64,000 bases of DNA from Candidatus Eisenbacteria bacterium (GCA_026388185.1 JAPLKG010000008.1:337149-401148); one strand, 5' to 3'. Numbered from the stretch's first letter, positions 33,633 through 42,821 are shown. The notes: generated from the letters alone by a model not told the origin. Program-made: numbers and translations.

Positions 33633-34196
33633 ATGGCCGTCAAGTCTGACAAGTGGATAAGGAAAATGGCGTTGGAGAACGCCATGATAGTCCCGTTTGA
33701 GGAAAGGCGGGTCGCCGGGGGAGTTGTCTCGTTCGGGCTTTCCTCCTACGGCTACGACTTGAGAATAGCGGACGAATTCAAGATCTTCGCCGGCACAAAC
33801 GGCGCCATGGTTGACCCCAAGGACATTGATCCGCGCTCCTTTGTTGATTTCAGGGGGGACGTTTGTGTCATTCCTCCCAACTCGTTTGTTCTGGGAAGGA
33901 CCGTTGAGTATTTGAGGATACCCAGAAACGTGTTGACCATCTGCCTCGGCAAGTCCACTTATGCTCGTTGTGGAATAATAGTGAATGTCACTCCGTTGGA
34001 ACCGGAGTGGGAAGGGCACGTGACCTTGGGGATCTCCAACACGGCTCACTTACCGGCCAGAGTCTACGCCAACGAGGGCATAGCTCAAGTGGTTTTCTTG
34101 GAAAGCGATGAGATTTGCGAGCGTTCCTATGCCGACAAAGGCGGAGCTTACCAGAGGCAAATCGGAGTGACGCCTCCCAGAGTCTCCGATCGATAG
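33633..34196 (+). CDS. dcd: dCTP deaminase
   Basis: A 187-residue protein of usual length. The conserved stretch [19 protein letters not shown] (residues about 106-124), followed by EWEGHV, contains the catalytic Glu and nucleotide-binding residues of Dcd. It deaminates dCTP to dUTP, which after hydrolysis gives dUMP for thymidylate synthesis. ThyX is encoded two genes downstream, so the dUMP source and dUMP methylation sit in one probable operon. nadA starts 34 bp after this stop. The ribosome site is weak (GAGATGGG). Confidence 0.92.
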   Translation: MAVKSDKWIRKMALENAMIVPFEERRVAGGVVSFGLSSYGYDLRIADEFKIFAGTNGAMVDPKDIDPRSFVDFRGDVCVIPPNSFVLGRTVEYLRIPRNVLTICLGKSTYARCGIIVNVTPLEPEWEGHVTLGISNTAHLPARVYANEGIAQVVFLESDEICERSYADKGGAYQRQIGVTPPRVSDR

Positions 34197-34229
34197 ACGG
34201 CCGGATTTGCGGCCTGGAGGCAGGCGATA

Positions 34230-35318
34230 ATGGAAGAAACCGGCAGCATCATCCCGGAAAAGTACTTGAGTCTTTCCGTCGAAGAAACCGCCGGGCGGAT
34301 CACGCGACGCAGGAAGGAGCTCGGACACAACCTCGTAATCCTGGCTCATCACTACCAGAGGAAGGAGCTGGTCGATCTCTCCGATTTCAGGGGAGATTCG
34401 TACGGGCTTTCCAGGCGAGCCGCCCAACAGGAAGCAGAGTTCATTGTCTTTTGCGGCGTCCATTTCATGGCCGAGAGTGCCGACATACTCACCCGGGACG
34501 ACCAGAAAATCTATCTTCCCAACATGGCCGCAGGCTGCCCGATGGCGGAGATGGCCCAAATCGGAGACGTGGAAAACGCGTGGGAAGGCCTGGAAGAAAT
34601 CCTGGGTCCGAATCTTGTGTCTCCGATCGTGTATGTGAATTCGAACGCCGAGCTCAAGGCCTTCTGCGGCAAGAGGGGCGGCGCAGTCTGTACGTCTTCG
34701 AACGCGAGGGCGCTGATCGAGTGGGGCTTGAGGCAGAGGGAGAAGGTGCTCTTCTTCCCGGACGAGCACCTGGGCCGAAACACGGCGAAGCGCTTGGGAA
34801 TCGCGCCTGGTGAGATTGCGCTCTGGGACCCCGACCTGCCGCTGGGGGGCAACACCGCCGAGCAGATAATGAATGCGCGCATCTTTCTCTGGAAGGGTTA
34901 TTGCCACGTGCACACGTGGTTTTCCACCGAACACGTCACAGCAGTGCGCGAAGCGTATCCTCAGGCGAAGATAGTCGTTCACCCCGAATGCCGGCAAGAA
35001 GTCGTGGACATGGTGGACGGATGTGGGTCCACCGAGTTTATCGTGAACTATGTCAGTTCCGCGCCGAAGGGATCGGTCGTAGTCGTCGGAACCGAAATAA
35101 ATCTCGTGAACAGACTCGCCTCAGAGAATCCTGACAAAGTAGTGTTTGAACTCGCAAGGTCTCTCTGTCCGAACATGTTCAGGATAAACTCGAGGAACCT
35201 TCTGTGGACTCTCGAGTCCCTCAACGAAGTCAATCGCGTCAGGGTCGATCCTTCGTTGAAGGCGGACGCGAGGGTCGCGTTGGAGAGAATGCTGAGAATT
35301 TCAGAAACCAGGAAGTGA
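34230..35318 (+). CDS. nadA: Quinolinate synthase A
   Basis: A 362-residue protein. The three cluster-binding cysteines are in place: Cys103 in AAGCPMAEM, Cys154 in VCTSSNA and Cys313 in LCPNMFR. NadA condenses iminoaspartate with dihydroxyacetone phosphate to form quinolinate on a [4Fe-4S] centre, a step of de novo NAD synthesis. GGAGG lies 9 nt before the ATG. No nadB or nadC is next to it. Its place between dcd and thyX is probably simple co-transcription, although ThyX is a flavoenzyme that uses NADPH. Confidence 0.95.
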   Translation: MEETGSIIPEKYLSLSVEETAGRITRRRKELGHNLVILAHHYQRKELVDLSDFRGDSYGLSRRAAQQEAEFIVFCGVHFMAESADILTRDDQKIYLPNMAAGCPMAEMAQIGDVENAWEGLEEILGPNLVSPIVYVNSNAELKAFCGKRGGAVCTSSNARALIEWGLRQREKVLFFPDEHLGRNTAKRLGIAPGEIALWDPDLPLGGNTAEQIMNARIFLWKGYCHVHTWFSTEHVTAVREAYPQAKIVVHPECRQEVVDMVDGCGSTEFIVNYVSSAPKGSVVVVGTEINLVNRLASENPDKVVFELARSLCPNMFRINSRNLLWTLESLNEVNRVRVDPSLKADARVALERMLRISETRK

Positions 35319-35325
35319 GGCAGAG

Positions 35326-35934
35326 ATGAAGGTCGAGCTCATATCGGCCACTCCCGATGCGGAACGCGTGATAGAGATTTCCGCACGCACGTGCTATGAC
35401 ACGACGGACAGGATGGCGTCTTCCGACAGGCAGGTGTTCATACGAAAGCTGTTTGACGCAGGCCACCTTTCCGTTTTCGAGCACGCGAGTGCCACGTTCA
35501 GGATACGAGGCATCAGCAGGGCCTGTTCGCACCAGCTCGTGCGGCATAGGCTTGCGTCGTACTCGCAGAGGAGCCAGAGACACGTGCGCGAGACGCAGGC
35601 CTCGTACGTGACGCCTCCGACCGTGGAGCGTGCGGGCGAACGATCGGCCGGTCTATTCCGCAGCGCCATGGACGCTTCGTGGAAGGCATATTGCGAACTC
35701 ATGAAAGAAGGAATACCGAGAGAAGACGCCCGCTACGTTCTTCCCAACGCGTGTACGACAGAGCTTGTCATGAGCGCCAACTTCAGGGAATGGCTTCACG
35801 TGCTCAGAGAGAGGTTGGCTTCCGATGCACAGTGGGAAATAAGAGAACTCTGCCGACTCATCCACGAAAAGCTCAAGGAAATCGCTCCGTCGGTGTTCAC
35901 GCTCGTCGAACCGGACTCGAAAGAAGTCCAGTGA
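35326..35934 (+). CDS. thyX: Flavin-dependent thymidylate synthase
   Basis: A 202-residue protein carrying the ThyX signature RHRLASYSQRSQR at residues 73-85 (RHRX7SXR). ThyX makes dTMP from dUMP using methylene-tetrahydrofolate and FAD/NADPH, and forms a homotetramer. The N-terminal FEHASATFRIRGISRACSHQ is also typical. It starts 7 bp after nadA, so the two are translationally close. No thyA is visible in this window. Confidence 0.95.
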   Translation: MKVELISATPDAERVIEISARTCYDTTDRMASSDRQVFIRKLFDAGHLSVFEHASATFRIRGISRACSHQLVRHRLASYSQRSQRHVRETQASYVTPPTVERAGERSAGLFRSAMDASWKAYCELMKEGIPREDARYVLPNACTTELVMSANFREWLHVLRERLASDAQWEIRELCRLIHEKLKEIAPSVFTLVEPDSKEVQ

Positions 35935-36001
35935 CGTTGCACCGGACAGGGGTCTGTGAGAGCCGATGCCGGGAGAAGCAAGCACAAGAGAGGCTAGGGG
36001 T

Positions 36002-37429
36002 ATGAAGAAAGAGTGGTCGTTCCTACTCGGTGGGAAATGGGTCGCTACCGACGATATTCTTGAGGTCAGATCTCCGTACGACGGCCTCCTGGTTGCCCGG
36101 GTGTCGCGCGCCTCTTCTGTCCACATGGAGGAAGCCGCTTCGCTGGCCGCGAAAGCCTTCAACGTCACTCGAACGCTGACCTGCCACGAGCGCTCGACGA
36201 TACTTGAAGCCGTGAGCGCAACGATAGCTCGCAGAGCCGAGGAGCTTGCGAACGTGCTGAGTCTCGAGGCCGCAAAGACCATCAGGGACGCCAGAGTGGA
36301 GGTCGCTCGCGCGTCGAACACGTTCAAGGTGGCCTCAGAAGAGGCAAAGCGAATCGGCGGCGAGTACATCTCCCTGGATTGGATTCAGGGTTCGAGAGGT
36401 CGCTTCGGCATTACCAGAAGATTCCCTTTGGGGCCGGTGCTGGGCATAACGCCCTTCAATTTTCCTCTCAATCTTGTTGCGCACAAGGTCGCACCCGCCA
36501 TCGCGGCAGGCAATCCGGTCGTCTTGAAGCCTGCGTCTTCCACACCCCTTTGTTCGTTGGCGCTCGGGGAAATCCTGCTTGAGGCCGGGTTGCCTCCCGA
36601 GGCTGTGAGCGTGCTTCCATCCAGGGCCGCTCTCGCCGAAACCATGGTGAGCGATGAACGCTTCAAGCTTTTCTCCTTCACTGGCAGTGCCGATGTCGGG
36701 TGGAGGCTCAAGGGTCTTGCCGGAAAGAAACGAGTCACTCTGGAGCTCGGGGGTAACGCGGCCGCCATCGTGGACGAAGATGCTCCGATCGAGACGACCT
36801 CCGACAAGTGCGTGAGGGGCGCCTTCGCAAACGCCGGGCAGATCTGCATCTCTATCCAGCGCATATACGTTCACAAGAATGTGTACGAGCCTTTCATCCA
36901 GACGCTCGTCACGAAAACTAAGAATCTTGTGCTTGGCGACCCGCTTGACGAGCGTACGGACGTCGGCCCTCTTATCGACGCCTCGGCGGCCGAGAAGACC
37001 GACGTGTGGGTTGCGGACGCGCTGGCGGGAGGGGCGAGGGCTCTCACCGGTGCGGCCAGACGTGGGACTCTATACGAGCCGACAATACTTGTGGATGCGA
37101 AGCCGAGCATGAGGGTGAGTTGCTGCGAGGTGTTTGCCCCCGTGGTGGTGGTAGACAGATTCTCCAACATCCAAGAGGCGATCGAAAAGACCAACGACTC
37201 GACATTCGGTCTTCAGGCCGGCATATTCACACAGAGGATCGACGCCGCCGTAGCAGCATTTGAGCTCCTTGAAGTTGGCGGCGTCGTGCTGAACGACGTC
37301 CCGACGTACAGGATTGACCACATGCCGTACGGGGGAGTGAAAGACTCCGGATTCGGTCGCGAAGGGCTCAAGTATGCCATAGAGGAAATGACCGAGCTCA
37401 AGCTTCTTGCGATAAACTCCAAAGGCTAG
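36002..37429 (+). CDS. NAD(P)-dependent aldehyde dehydrogenase
   Basis: 475 residues from ATG 36002. The general base Glu248 is in LELGGNAA and the catalytic nucleophile is Cys282 in FANAGQICIS. The cofactor-binding PFNFPLNLVAHKVAPAIAAG and LKPASSTP motifs are present. It resembles short-chain or sugar-derived aldehyde dehydrogenases such as lactaldehyde or glyceraldehyde-3-phosphate types (the GAPN-like branch); the substrate cannot be fixed by eye. It begins about 68 bp after thyX on the same strand. AGGGG precedes the ATG; an upstream ATG at 35966 is less likely. Confidence 0.88.
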   Translation: MKKEWSFLLGGKWVATDDILEVRSPYDGLLVARVSRASSVHMEEAASLAAKAFNVTRTLTCHERSTILEAVSATIARRAEELANVLSLEAAKTIRDARVEVARASNTFKVASEEAKRIGGEYISLDWIQGSRGRFGITRRFPLGPVLGITPFNFPLNLVAHKVAPAIAAGNPVVLKPASSTPLCSLALGEILLEAGLPPEAVSVLPSRAALAETMVSDERFKLFSFTGSADVGWRLKGLAGKKRVTLELGGNAAAIVDEDAPIETTSDKCVRGAFANAGQICISIQRIYVHKNVYEPFIQTLVTKTKNLVLGDPLDERTDVGPLIDASAAEKTDVWVADALAGGARALTGAARRGTLYEPTILVDAKPSMRVSCCEVFAPVVVVDRFSNIQEAIEKTNDSTFGLQAGIFTQRIDAAVAAFELLEVGGVVLNDVPTYRIDHMPYGGVKDSGFGREGLKYAIEEMTELKLLAINSKG

Positions 37430-37440
37430 GGGAGAGGAAA

Positions 37441-37596
37441 ATGAAAGTCACCGACGTGGCGGAAGCCCTGGCCATGATCGACGATGGAAGGATTGAGGAC
37501 GCCAAGACAATTGCAGGTATACTCGAGTTCACGAGAAAGAATAAATGGTCTCTCTCCTGTGGGGGCGTCGAGAAGCGACGGACTGGAGAGAAGTGA
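37441..37596 (+). CDS. 51-codon ORF resembling the tail of an ADP-ribose pyrophosphatase
   Basis: This short frame starts 11 bp after the aldehyde dehydrogenase stop, with a strong GGGGAGAGG just before the ATG. It reads MKVTDVAEALAMIDDGRIED, then AKTIAGILEF. The pattern G-x-I-x-D-A-K-T-x-A-G-x-L is common at the C-terminal end of Nudix ADP-ribose pyrophosphatases. No Nudix box is present, so it is either a remnant or a coincidental small gene. It ends 4 bp before the convergent ybgF stop. Confidence 0.4.
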   Translation: MKVTDVAEALAMIDDGRIEDAKTIAGILEFTRKNKWSLSCGGVEKRRTGEK

Positions 37597-37599
37597 CCC

Positions 37600-38376
37600 T
37601 CACCGACCCGAAAGGGACTCCATTTTCTCCTGAGCCAGCCTGGCTTCTTCGCTCAAGGGAAACCTCGAGATCAGCTCCTCCAGATATTTTCGCCCTTCTT
37701 CCTTCTTGTCGAGAGCAAGAGAACAATAAGCAACCTTGAGCAGGGCGCTCGGTATCTTGTCGCCCTCCGGGTAGTTGTCGAGAACCTTCTTGAACGCTTC
37801 GTACGCTTCTCCGTACTGTTCTTGCGCGTAGTATGATTCTCCGATCCAATACTGGGCGTTGTCAGCAAGCTCGCTCTCGGGAAAGCTCTTCAGGAATTCT
37901 TCGAAGCCCATCCGGGCAAGCTCATATTTTCCCGCGGTAATGTCAAGGTAGGCGTCCCGGTAAGCCTTCGCAGCTTCCGGATAGGCGATGGCAAGAGTGT
38001 CACCGGAGGCTTCCAGGGTGTCGGCTTGCGCCTTGGGCGAATACTTGACCTCGTCCACTTTCTCAGAGAGTCTGGAGAAACGCTCGGCATTCTCGTCCAC
38101 CTTTCCCCCAAGGACTCCCACTCCCTGCGCCAGCTCCTCGAAGCGGCTTCCTGTGTCGGCCCTGAGTTGTCGGAGAAATTCTGTGTTCTCGTCAAGCCGC
38201 GCTTCCAGCTCGCGCACGAGGCGCAGCGTCTCCTCCTGATTTTTGCGCAATTCTTCCACCTGTCCCCTGGTTTGGTCCACCGTGTTCGGAACGTTTACCA
38301 GTTTTCTTCCGTAACAGCCGGATTGGACCAGGAGAAGGGCCATCGTTAGGTAGAGAAATCCCAGACAGTATCTCAT
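37600..38376 (-). CDS. ybgF: Tol-Pal system protein YbgF/CpoB-like
   Basis: 258 residues from ATG 38376 (GGTGG upstream). An N-terminal hydrophobic helix ends in VQSGC at residue 21, lipobox-like but with an atypical Gln. A long coiled coil follows (about residues 35-120, VDQTRGQVEELRKNQEETLR). TPR repeats then run to the end (FEEFLKSFPESELADNAQYW, FKKVLDNYPEGDKIPSALLK). This is the layout of CpoB/YbgF, which links peptidoglycan synthesis to outer-membrane constriction through TolA. It is the last gene of the tol operon. In E. coli the coiled coil trimerises. Confidence 0.88.
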   Translation of the reverse strand: MRYCLGFLYLTMALLLVQSGCYGRKLVNVPNTVDQTRGQVEELRKNQEETLRLVRELEARLDENTEFLRQLRADTGSRFEELAQGVGVLGGKVDENAERFSRLSEKVDEVKYSPKAQADTLEASGDTLAIAYPEAAKAYRDAYLDITAGKYELARMGFEEFLKSFPESELADNAQYWIGESYYAQEQYGEAYEAFKKVLDNYPEGDKIPSALLKVAYCSLALDKKEEGRKYLEELISRFPLSEEARLAQEKMESLSGR

Positions 38377-38437
38377 TGCAACCCACCAGTCTCTTTGAAT
38401 CCCCTGCCCGACAGCCGGCGCCGGGCAGGGAACGTGA

Positions 38438-38995
38438 CTACTTCTGGACGATGACGTGAGCGCGTCTGTTCTTCGCCCAGGCTCCTTCGTCGTGCCCGGA
38501 ATCAAACGGGCGCTCCTTTCCGTAACTGACAGTCGAAATCCGAGAAGGGTCGATTCCGTAGTTCACCAGGTAGTTCTTTGCGCTCATGGCTCGCTTCTCG
38601 CCGAGCGCGAGGTTGTACTCGATCGTGCCCCTCTCGTCGCAGTGCCCCTCGATCGCTATCCTGAGCTTGGGGGTTTGCGCTATGACTTTTCCGTCGCTCG
38701 CAAGGACCCCTCTGGCCTCTTCGCTGAGCGAGTAGTCGTCGAACGCGAAGAAGACGTCCCTGAGCTTCGAGGCGGCAGCGACGAGTTCAGCCGCGAGTTC
38801 TTCCTCCACGCGTGCCTGAGCCTCCTGTGCCGTGACCTCAGGTTGTGTCACCTCTTCCGCGGGGGCCCGCGTCGGCGCTGGAGCGCTGGAAAGCTCTCCC
38901 GTCGGAGTTATCTTCTTCTTGGCGCAACCCAAGGACAGCAGCAACGCCAGGGCCGCGACAATAAGAGCGACATAAAGGATTCTCTTTCTTAGCAA
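38438..38995 (-). CDS. pal: Peptidoglycan-associated lipoprotein
   Basis: 185 residues from a TTG at 38995, chosen because AAGGAGGTGA sits 8 nt upstream; an in-frame ATG at 39028 would put that site inside the gene. Lipobox LLSLGC with Cys24. The C-terminal OmpA-like domain has [17 protein letters not shown] and [20 protein letters not shown], then [20 protein letters not shown], with the Asp and Arg that bind diaminopimelate. Pal anchors the outer membrane to peptidoglycan and is recycled by TolB and TolA. It lies 41 bp downstream of tolB. Confidence 0.93.
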   Translation of the reverse strand: MLRKRILYVALIVAALALLLSLGCAKKKITPTGELSSAPAPTRAPAEEVTQPEVTAQEAQARVEEELAAELVAAASKLRDVFFAFDDYSLSEEARGVLASDGKVIAQTPKLRIAIEGHCDERGTIEYNLALGEKRAMSAKNYLVNYGIDPSRISTVSYGKERPFDSGHDEGAWAKNRRAHVIVQK

Positions 38996-39035
38996 AATTG
39001 TCACCTCCTTCCTGTATCTTGTTTGCATTCAGTCA

Positions 39036-40478
39036 CTACTCTTCGCCAGTGCGCGGAGACCACGAAGGGTTGAAGTTCTCACCTCTGGTTGTCAGTCGCC
39101 TGGCGTTCGAACCGTCCGCGCTCATCAAGTATATGTCGCGCTTTCCATCTCTCGTGGAGCTAAATACTATCTGTCGTCCGTCCGGCGACCAGTTCGGGTT
39201 TTCGTTGTTTCCTTTGCCCGAAGTCAACTGGATAGGGCTCACACCTGCTATGTCTACCACAAAAACCTCGAAATTGTTTCCCATTCTTGAGGCGTACACA
39301 ATCCTGTCTCCCTTCGGCGACCAGGCAGGCGAGTCATTGTAGGAACCGGCGAACGTGAGTCTTCTCACGTTGGAGCCGTCGGCTTCCATCAGATAGACTT
39401 GCGGGCTCCCGCTTCTGTCCGAGGTGAAAGCAATCTGTCGTCCGCTCGGAGACCAGGAAGGGGAGGAGTCGATGGCAGGGTGACTCGTCAGGCGTCTGAG
39501 GCCCGAGCCGTCCGTATTCATCACATATATCTCCGCGTTTCCGTCCTTCGTGAGCGTGAGCGCGATCTTCTTTCCATCCGGTGCCCAGGCAGGACTTGAG
39601 TTGAGCCCTCTGTAAGCCGAGAGTGTGTATGGCTTGCCGCCGTATCTTCCCACGACGTGGAGGTCGGGGTTTCCGCTCGAGTAACTCGTGTAGACGACTC
39701 TCTGTCCATCCGGGCTCCAGTGGGGAGAAAGGCAGATGGACTTTTCCATCGTTATCTGTTTGCCTCCGTATCCGTCGTAGTCCATGACGTGTACTTCCTT
39801 GGCCCCGGACGCATTCGAGACGAACGCGACGCTTGTTGAGGCGATTCCTCTCTCGCCGGTCAGTTGCAGGACGATTTCGTCAGAAAACCGGTGAGCGGCC
39901 TTCCTCAAGGCGCGTTCGACAAACTTGTAGCGCTTGTTCATTATCGTCTTACGACTCGCAATGTCATAGAGCCTGCCCTCGAAGACAATTTTGTCATCCT
40001 CGGCCGACACCCTTCCCTCGACGAGGACTTCCTCCTTGGAGCCGACTTTGGTCTTGAAACTATCAAGAAACGCGTTGAGATCGCCGGCAGGCGCGCGCGC
40101 GACCTCGAAAAAACCGGAGAATCGAAGGTCGGATTCCACTATCTTCTCGAAGTCTGCCGAATACCTGCCGAGGCCGCCGGCGCCGAGTGTGCCGAACCCC
40201 GCCACGTAGACTCTAATCGATATGGCTTGAGAAGTTCGTATTTCCAGGCGCACCTCCGGTGGCTCGGCGCTGGTCGCCGTGGGCGCATGAGATGACAGAA
40301 CCCCCAGGGTAAGGCCTAACGGAACCATCAGATGGAGTACGAGCGCACGCAGGTAGGGACGCGGCCCGGTTGGGTGGGGTCTCGGGTGGAATGTTCTCGC
40401 AATGCTAGAAGACACGATGTTCACGCCTTTCAAAGAGTGTACGGCAGTCGAAAAAACGAGCTGTTGCGTCCTTGCCAC
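39036..40478 (-). CDS. tolB: TolB beta-propeller protein
   Basis: A 480-residue reading frame. After a signal region (LVLHLMVPLGLTLGVLS) there is the N-terminal TolB domain (SIRVYVAGFGTLGAGGLGRY, ESDLRFSGFFEVAR), then six propeller blades of the type SPDGRQIVFSS..DG..DIYLM. TolB is periplasmic and binds Pal and TolA. The frame starts with a GTG that overlaps the tolA stop as TAGTG. This would give a signal region about 50 residues longer than usual, so the real start may be an internal one nearer 40330. Usual family length is about 430. Confidence 0.93.
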   Translation of the reverse strand: MARTQQLVFSTAVHSLKGVNIVSSSIARTFHPRPHPTGPRPYLRALVLHLMVPLGLTLGVLSSHAPTATSAEPPEVRLEIRTSQAISIRVYVAGFGTLGAGGLGRYSADFEKIVESDLRFSGFFEVARAPAGDLNAFLDSFKTKVGSKEEVLVEGRVSAEDDKIVFEGRLYDIASRKTIMNKRYKFVERALRKAAHRFSDEIVLQLTGERGIASTSVAFVSNASGAKEVHVMDYDGYGGKQITMEKSICLSPHWSPDGQRVVYTSYSSGNPDLHVVGRYGGKPYTLSAYRGLNSSPAWAPDGKKIALTLTKDGNAEIYVMNTDGSGLRRLTSHPAIDSSPSWSPSGRQIAFTSDRSGSPQVYLMEADGSNVRRLTFAGSYNDSPAWSPKGDRIVYASRMGNNFEVFVVDIAGVSPIQLTSGKGNNENPNWSPDGRQIVFSSTRDGKRDIYLMSADGSNARRLTTRGENFNPSWSPRTGEE

Positions 40479-41224
40479 TATTGAACATATTCGAATCCAA
40501 AATGAACGCCGAGCGAGCTGTCGGCAAATCCTCTGGGTAGAGAGGGAAAAGGCTCAGATCTCAGGACGGCCCTCAGTGCCGACTGGTCGAAGAACGGAAT
40601 GCCAGAGGGCGTCTCTATCTTGAGGTCGGCGATCCTGCCGTTCCGCTCGATTCTGAAGAATACGACCGTTCTAACCGCGCTGGCCGCTGTACTGAGCCCG
40701 GCAGGCGGGTTCCAGCTGGAGCTCACCTTGTTTCTGACTGCCACGAGGTAGTAACTGAATTCGAAGTTCTCTATGTCCAGTTGCAGTTGCGAGTAGTACC
40801 CACCTGCGCCTGAACCTCCTCCGGGACCGACTCCTCCTTTGACAAGAGAATGAAGGCCTGACTTCGATGCGTCCGGCGATTTCCTCTCGGCGTTGGCAGA
40901 ATGTGATGAAGCGCTCTTCGTGTCCGGCGCCTCTTTCTTCTTTTCCGCGATCGCCTTCTTTTCCAGAGATTTCTTCTCGGCGGGAAGCTTCAGCGCTTCC
41001 TTCGTGACCTCACCGGGTTCGGGGGTCGCCAGCGTCGCGTCGGGCGGCTCATTACTGCCTGCCGGAGGGTCTTGCGGACCCGGAAACCCGGCCGGCAGGG
41101 ACACGAGACTTACCTCGTAGATCGTTCCCGGAGAGAGAATCGTCGCTCTTCCGGTCAGAGGGCCGAAGATGACCGCCAGCAAACCCAGATGTACTGAGAG
41201 GGAAATGACAAAACCTTTTTTCAT
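40478..41224 (-). CDS. tolA: TolA/TonB-like periplasmic spanner
   Basis: 248 residues from ATG 41224; an upstream ATG at 41335 overlaps tolR and would add a second helix. MKKGFVISLSVHLGLLAVIF is the usual N-terminal membrane anchor with the conserved Ser and His. A Pro/Glu/Lys-rich stalk follows. The C-terminal domain (NKVSSSWNPPAG, FFRIERNGRIADLKIETPSG, FDQSALRAVLRSEPFPSLP) is a TonB_C fold. In a tol operon it is best called TolA. It transmits energy from TolQR to TolB/Pal. The stalk is much shorter than in enterobacteria. Confidence 0.85.
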   Translation of the reverse strand: MKKGFVISLSVHLGLLAVIFGPLTGRATILSPGTIYEVSLVSLPAGFPGPQDPPAGSNEPPDATLATPEPGEVTKEALKLPAEKKSLEKKAIAEKKKEAPDTKSASSHSANAERKSPDASKSGLHSLVKGGVGPGGGSGAGGYYSQLQLDIENFEFSYYLVAVRNKVSSSWNPPAGLSTAASAVRTVVFFRIERNGRIADLKIETPSGIPFFDQSALRAVLRSEPFPSLPRGFADSSLGVHFGFEYVQ

Positions 41225-41303
41225 GCGAATGGCGAACCGCTCCGCGACCGCGAGCAGGCAAGCGGCTGCGAGCCACCAACGACCGACTTCGTCTCCTGGC
41301 TTC

Positions 41304-41708
41304 TCATTGCGCTGCGCCTTCCGTGAATTCTGCAACGAGCCCGAGGTTCTCTATGCCGACCTTCTTCAGAATCGAGACCACTTTCACGACAAAACCGTAC
41401 GGCACGTCTTTGTCGGCCCTCAAGAAGACCGGTCTACCCGGAAAGGCGTCTTTGAAGATACTCAACTTGTACTCGAGTTCGCTCAACTGAACGATCTCCT
41501 TGTCGAGGTAGATGTGCTTGTCTCTTGAAACCGAGATTATCAACCCTTCCTTGAGGTCCACTTGCTTTGCATCGGCGCGCGGCAAATCCACGTCCACGGC
41601 TCCCTGAATAAAAGGCGCCGTGAGCATGAATATGACCAGTAGGACGAGCACCACGTCGACAAATGGGGTCACATTTATGTCAGACAGGTTTCTCCTCTCC
41701 AGATTCAT
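41304..41708 (-). CDS. tolR: TolR/ExbD biopolymer transport protein
   Basis: A 134-residue protein with one N-terminal membrane helix (FVDVVLVLLVIFMLTAPF) that contains the conserved Asp used for proton transfer. The periplasmic domain has LIISVSRDKHIYLDKEIVQL and VFLRADKDVPYGFVVKVVSI, as in the ExbD/TolR family. The N-terminal motif NLSDINVTPFVDV is diagnostic. It works with TolQ as the proton-driven motor. It starts 1 bp after the tolQ stop. Confidence 0.92.
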   Translation of the reverse strand: MNLERRNLSDINVTPFVDVVLVLLVIFMLTAPFIQGAVDVDLPRADAKQVDLKEGLIISVSRDKHIYLDKEIVQLSELEYKLSIFKDAFPGRPVFLRADKDVPYGFVVKVVSILKKVGIENLGLVAEFTEGAAQ

Positions 41709-41709
41709 C

Positions 41710-42423
41710 TCACAGCATACCTCCGCTCAGTCTGTCACAGAATTCTGAGATGAACTTAGTCAAATCGTTCTCTGCACTCCTCACTCTGCCCAGGAAGAAA
41801 TTGTAAGCGACAACCGCGGGAATGGCAGCCGCAAGCCCTGCAACTGTCGCAATCAAGGCTTCGGCTATGCCCGGGGCAACCACGGCAAGGGTTGCGGATC
41901 CCCGCAGACCCATGCTGAGAAAGGCGCTCATCACGCCCCAGACCGTGCCGAGAAGTCCGATGAAGGGTGTCACACTGCCGGTGGTCGCAAGAAAGGTCAG
42001 GTATGATTCCATCTTTGAGACCTGGGTGCTCGCGGCCCTATTCATTGCCGATCGCACCCTGACAATTCCCTCGTTCGCAGGAGTCGCAGCCTCTCTCGAG
42101 GCGGCGACGCTGCCGCCCCCGCGCGGCGCCATCTCGGGCTCGGCCTCCGTGATCAGGTTGGCGTAGGGGCTCGAGGGCTTCTGTCTCGAGATTGCAGAAA
42201 GCTCCTCCAGTCTTGCTCCCTCATGGAATCTTCTCTTCAGCAAATCCGAATGTCTATCCGCGGCTCTGAAGAAGCGTATCTTCTCAATGATTACGGCCCA
42301 GGAGATCACCGAAAACACCAGGAGCACGACCAAGATCAACTTCGCAAATGAACTTGCATCAGCGATCAGCCTGTAGATGCTTCCTTGACCCAGGGCGAGC
42401 GAATGTAGCCAGATTGAATGCAT
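41710..42423 (-). CDS. tolQ: TolQ/ExbB proton channel protein
   Basis: A 237-residue protein with three membrane helices (FAKLILVVLLVFSVISWAVI, then LATTGSVTPFIGLLGTVWGV and a third in EALIATVAGLAAAIPAVVAY). The segment TPFIGLLGTVWGVMSAF is the most conserved MotA/TolQ/ExbB motif. A cytoplasmic loop between helices 1 and 2 is about 100 residues, normal for the family. First gene of the tol operon, with a promoter at 42586-42613. Confidence 0.93.
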   Translation of the reverse strand: MHSIWLHSLALGQGSIYRLIADASSFAKLILVVLLVFSVISWAVIIEKIRFFRAADRHSDLLKRRFHEGARLEELSAISRQKPSSPYANLITEAEPEMAPRGGGSVAASREAATPANEGIVRVRSAMNRAASTQVSKMESYLTFLATTGSVTPFIGLLGTVWGVMSAFLSMGLRGSATLAVVAPGIAEALIATVAGLAAAIPAVVAYNFFLGRVRSAENDLTKFISEFCDRLSGGML

Positions 42424-42585
42424 AGTTGCTCCTGCTTCGTAGTTGTTCCGGTTCTACCGATTGAACGTCGACAGCTTCAATTCGTTTCCCGGACTAGTGA
42501 CGCAAACCAGCGAAGAGAATTCCGGCAGGGCGAAAAGACAGAGTCTTGTCACATGAAGAGCCGCAGAGCGCCGTTTCCGCAAGAG

Positions 42586-42613
42586 ACTATATTCTCTGAG
42601 GCCCCGATGTCAA
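42586..42613 (-). promoter_or_regulatory. Sigma70-type promoter of the tol operon
   Basis: On the minus strand TTGACA (42613-42608) and TATAGT (42591-42586) are 16 bp apart, one mismatch in 12. The leader to the tolQ start at 42423 is about 155 bases. Confidence 0.7.
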
Positions 42614-42792
42614 GGGCAATCGGCGCGGCGACACGACCGTCGGTGTGTGCGAGCCGATGGAGCACGATTTCTGGAATCGAGAAGCTCATGAGAGGCAAGA
42701 TACGCAAGGGATTCCAACGGCGCCCCCTCCGTTTTCCCTGTTTTCATGCCGAACAGCCGCCCATCTAAATTTCGAAAAGGTGCAGTTTTCTC

Positions 42793-42821
42793 TTGACCTG
42801 TTTTGTGGCCTGTGGTACACA
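42793..42821 (+). promoter_or_regulatory. Promoter of the HU gene
   Basis: TTGACC (42793-42798) and TACACA (42816-42821) are 17 bp apart. TGG directly before the -10 box makes an extended -10. The HU start codon is 48 bp downstream. Confidence 0.55.

Noticed and set aside
34050-34997. 315-codon minus-strand frame opposite dcd and nadA
   Set aside because: It spans two well-defined enzymes on the plus strand; codon-bias shadow.
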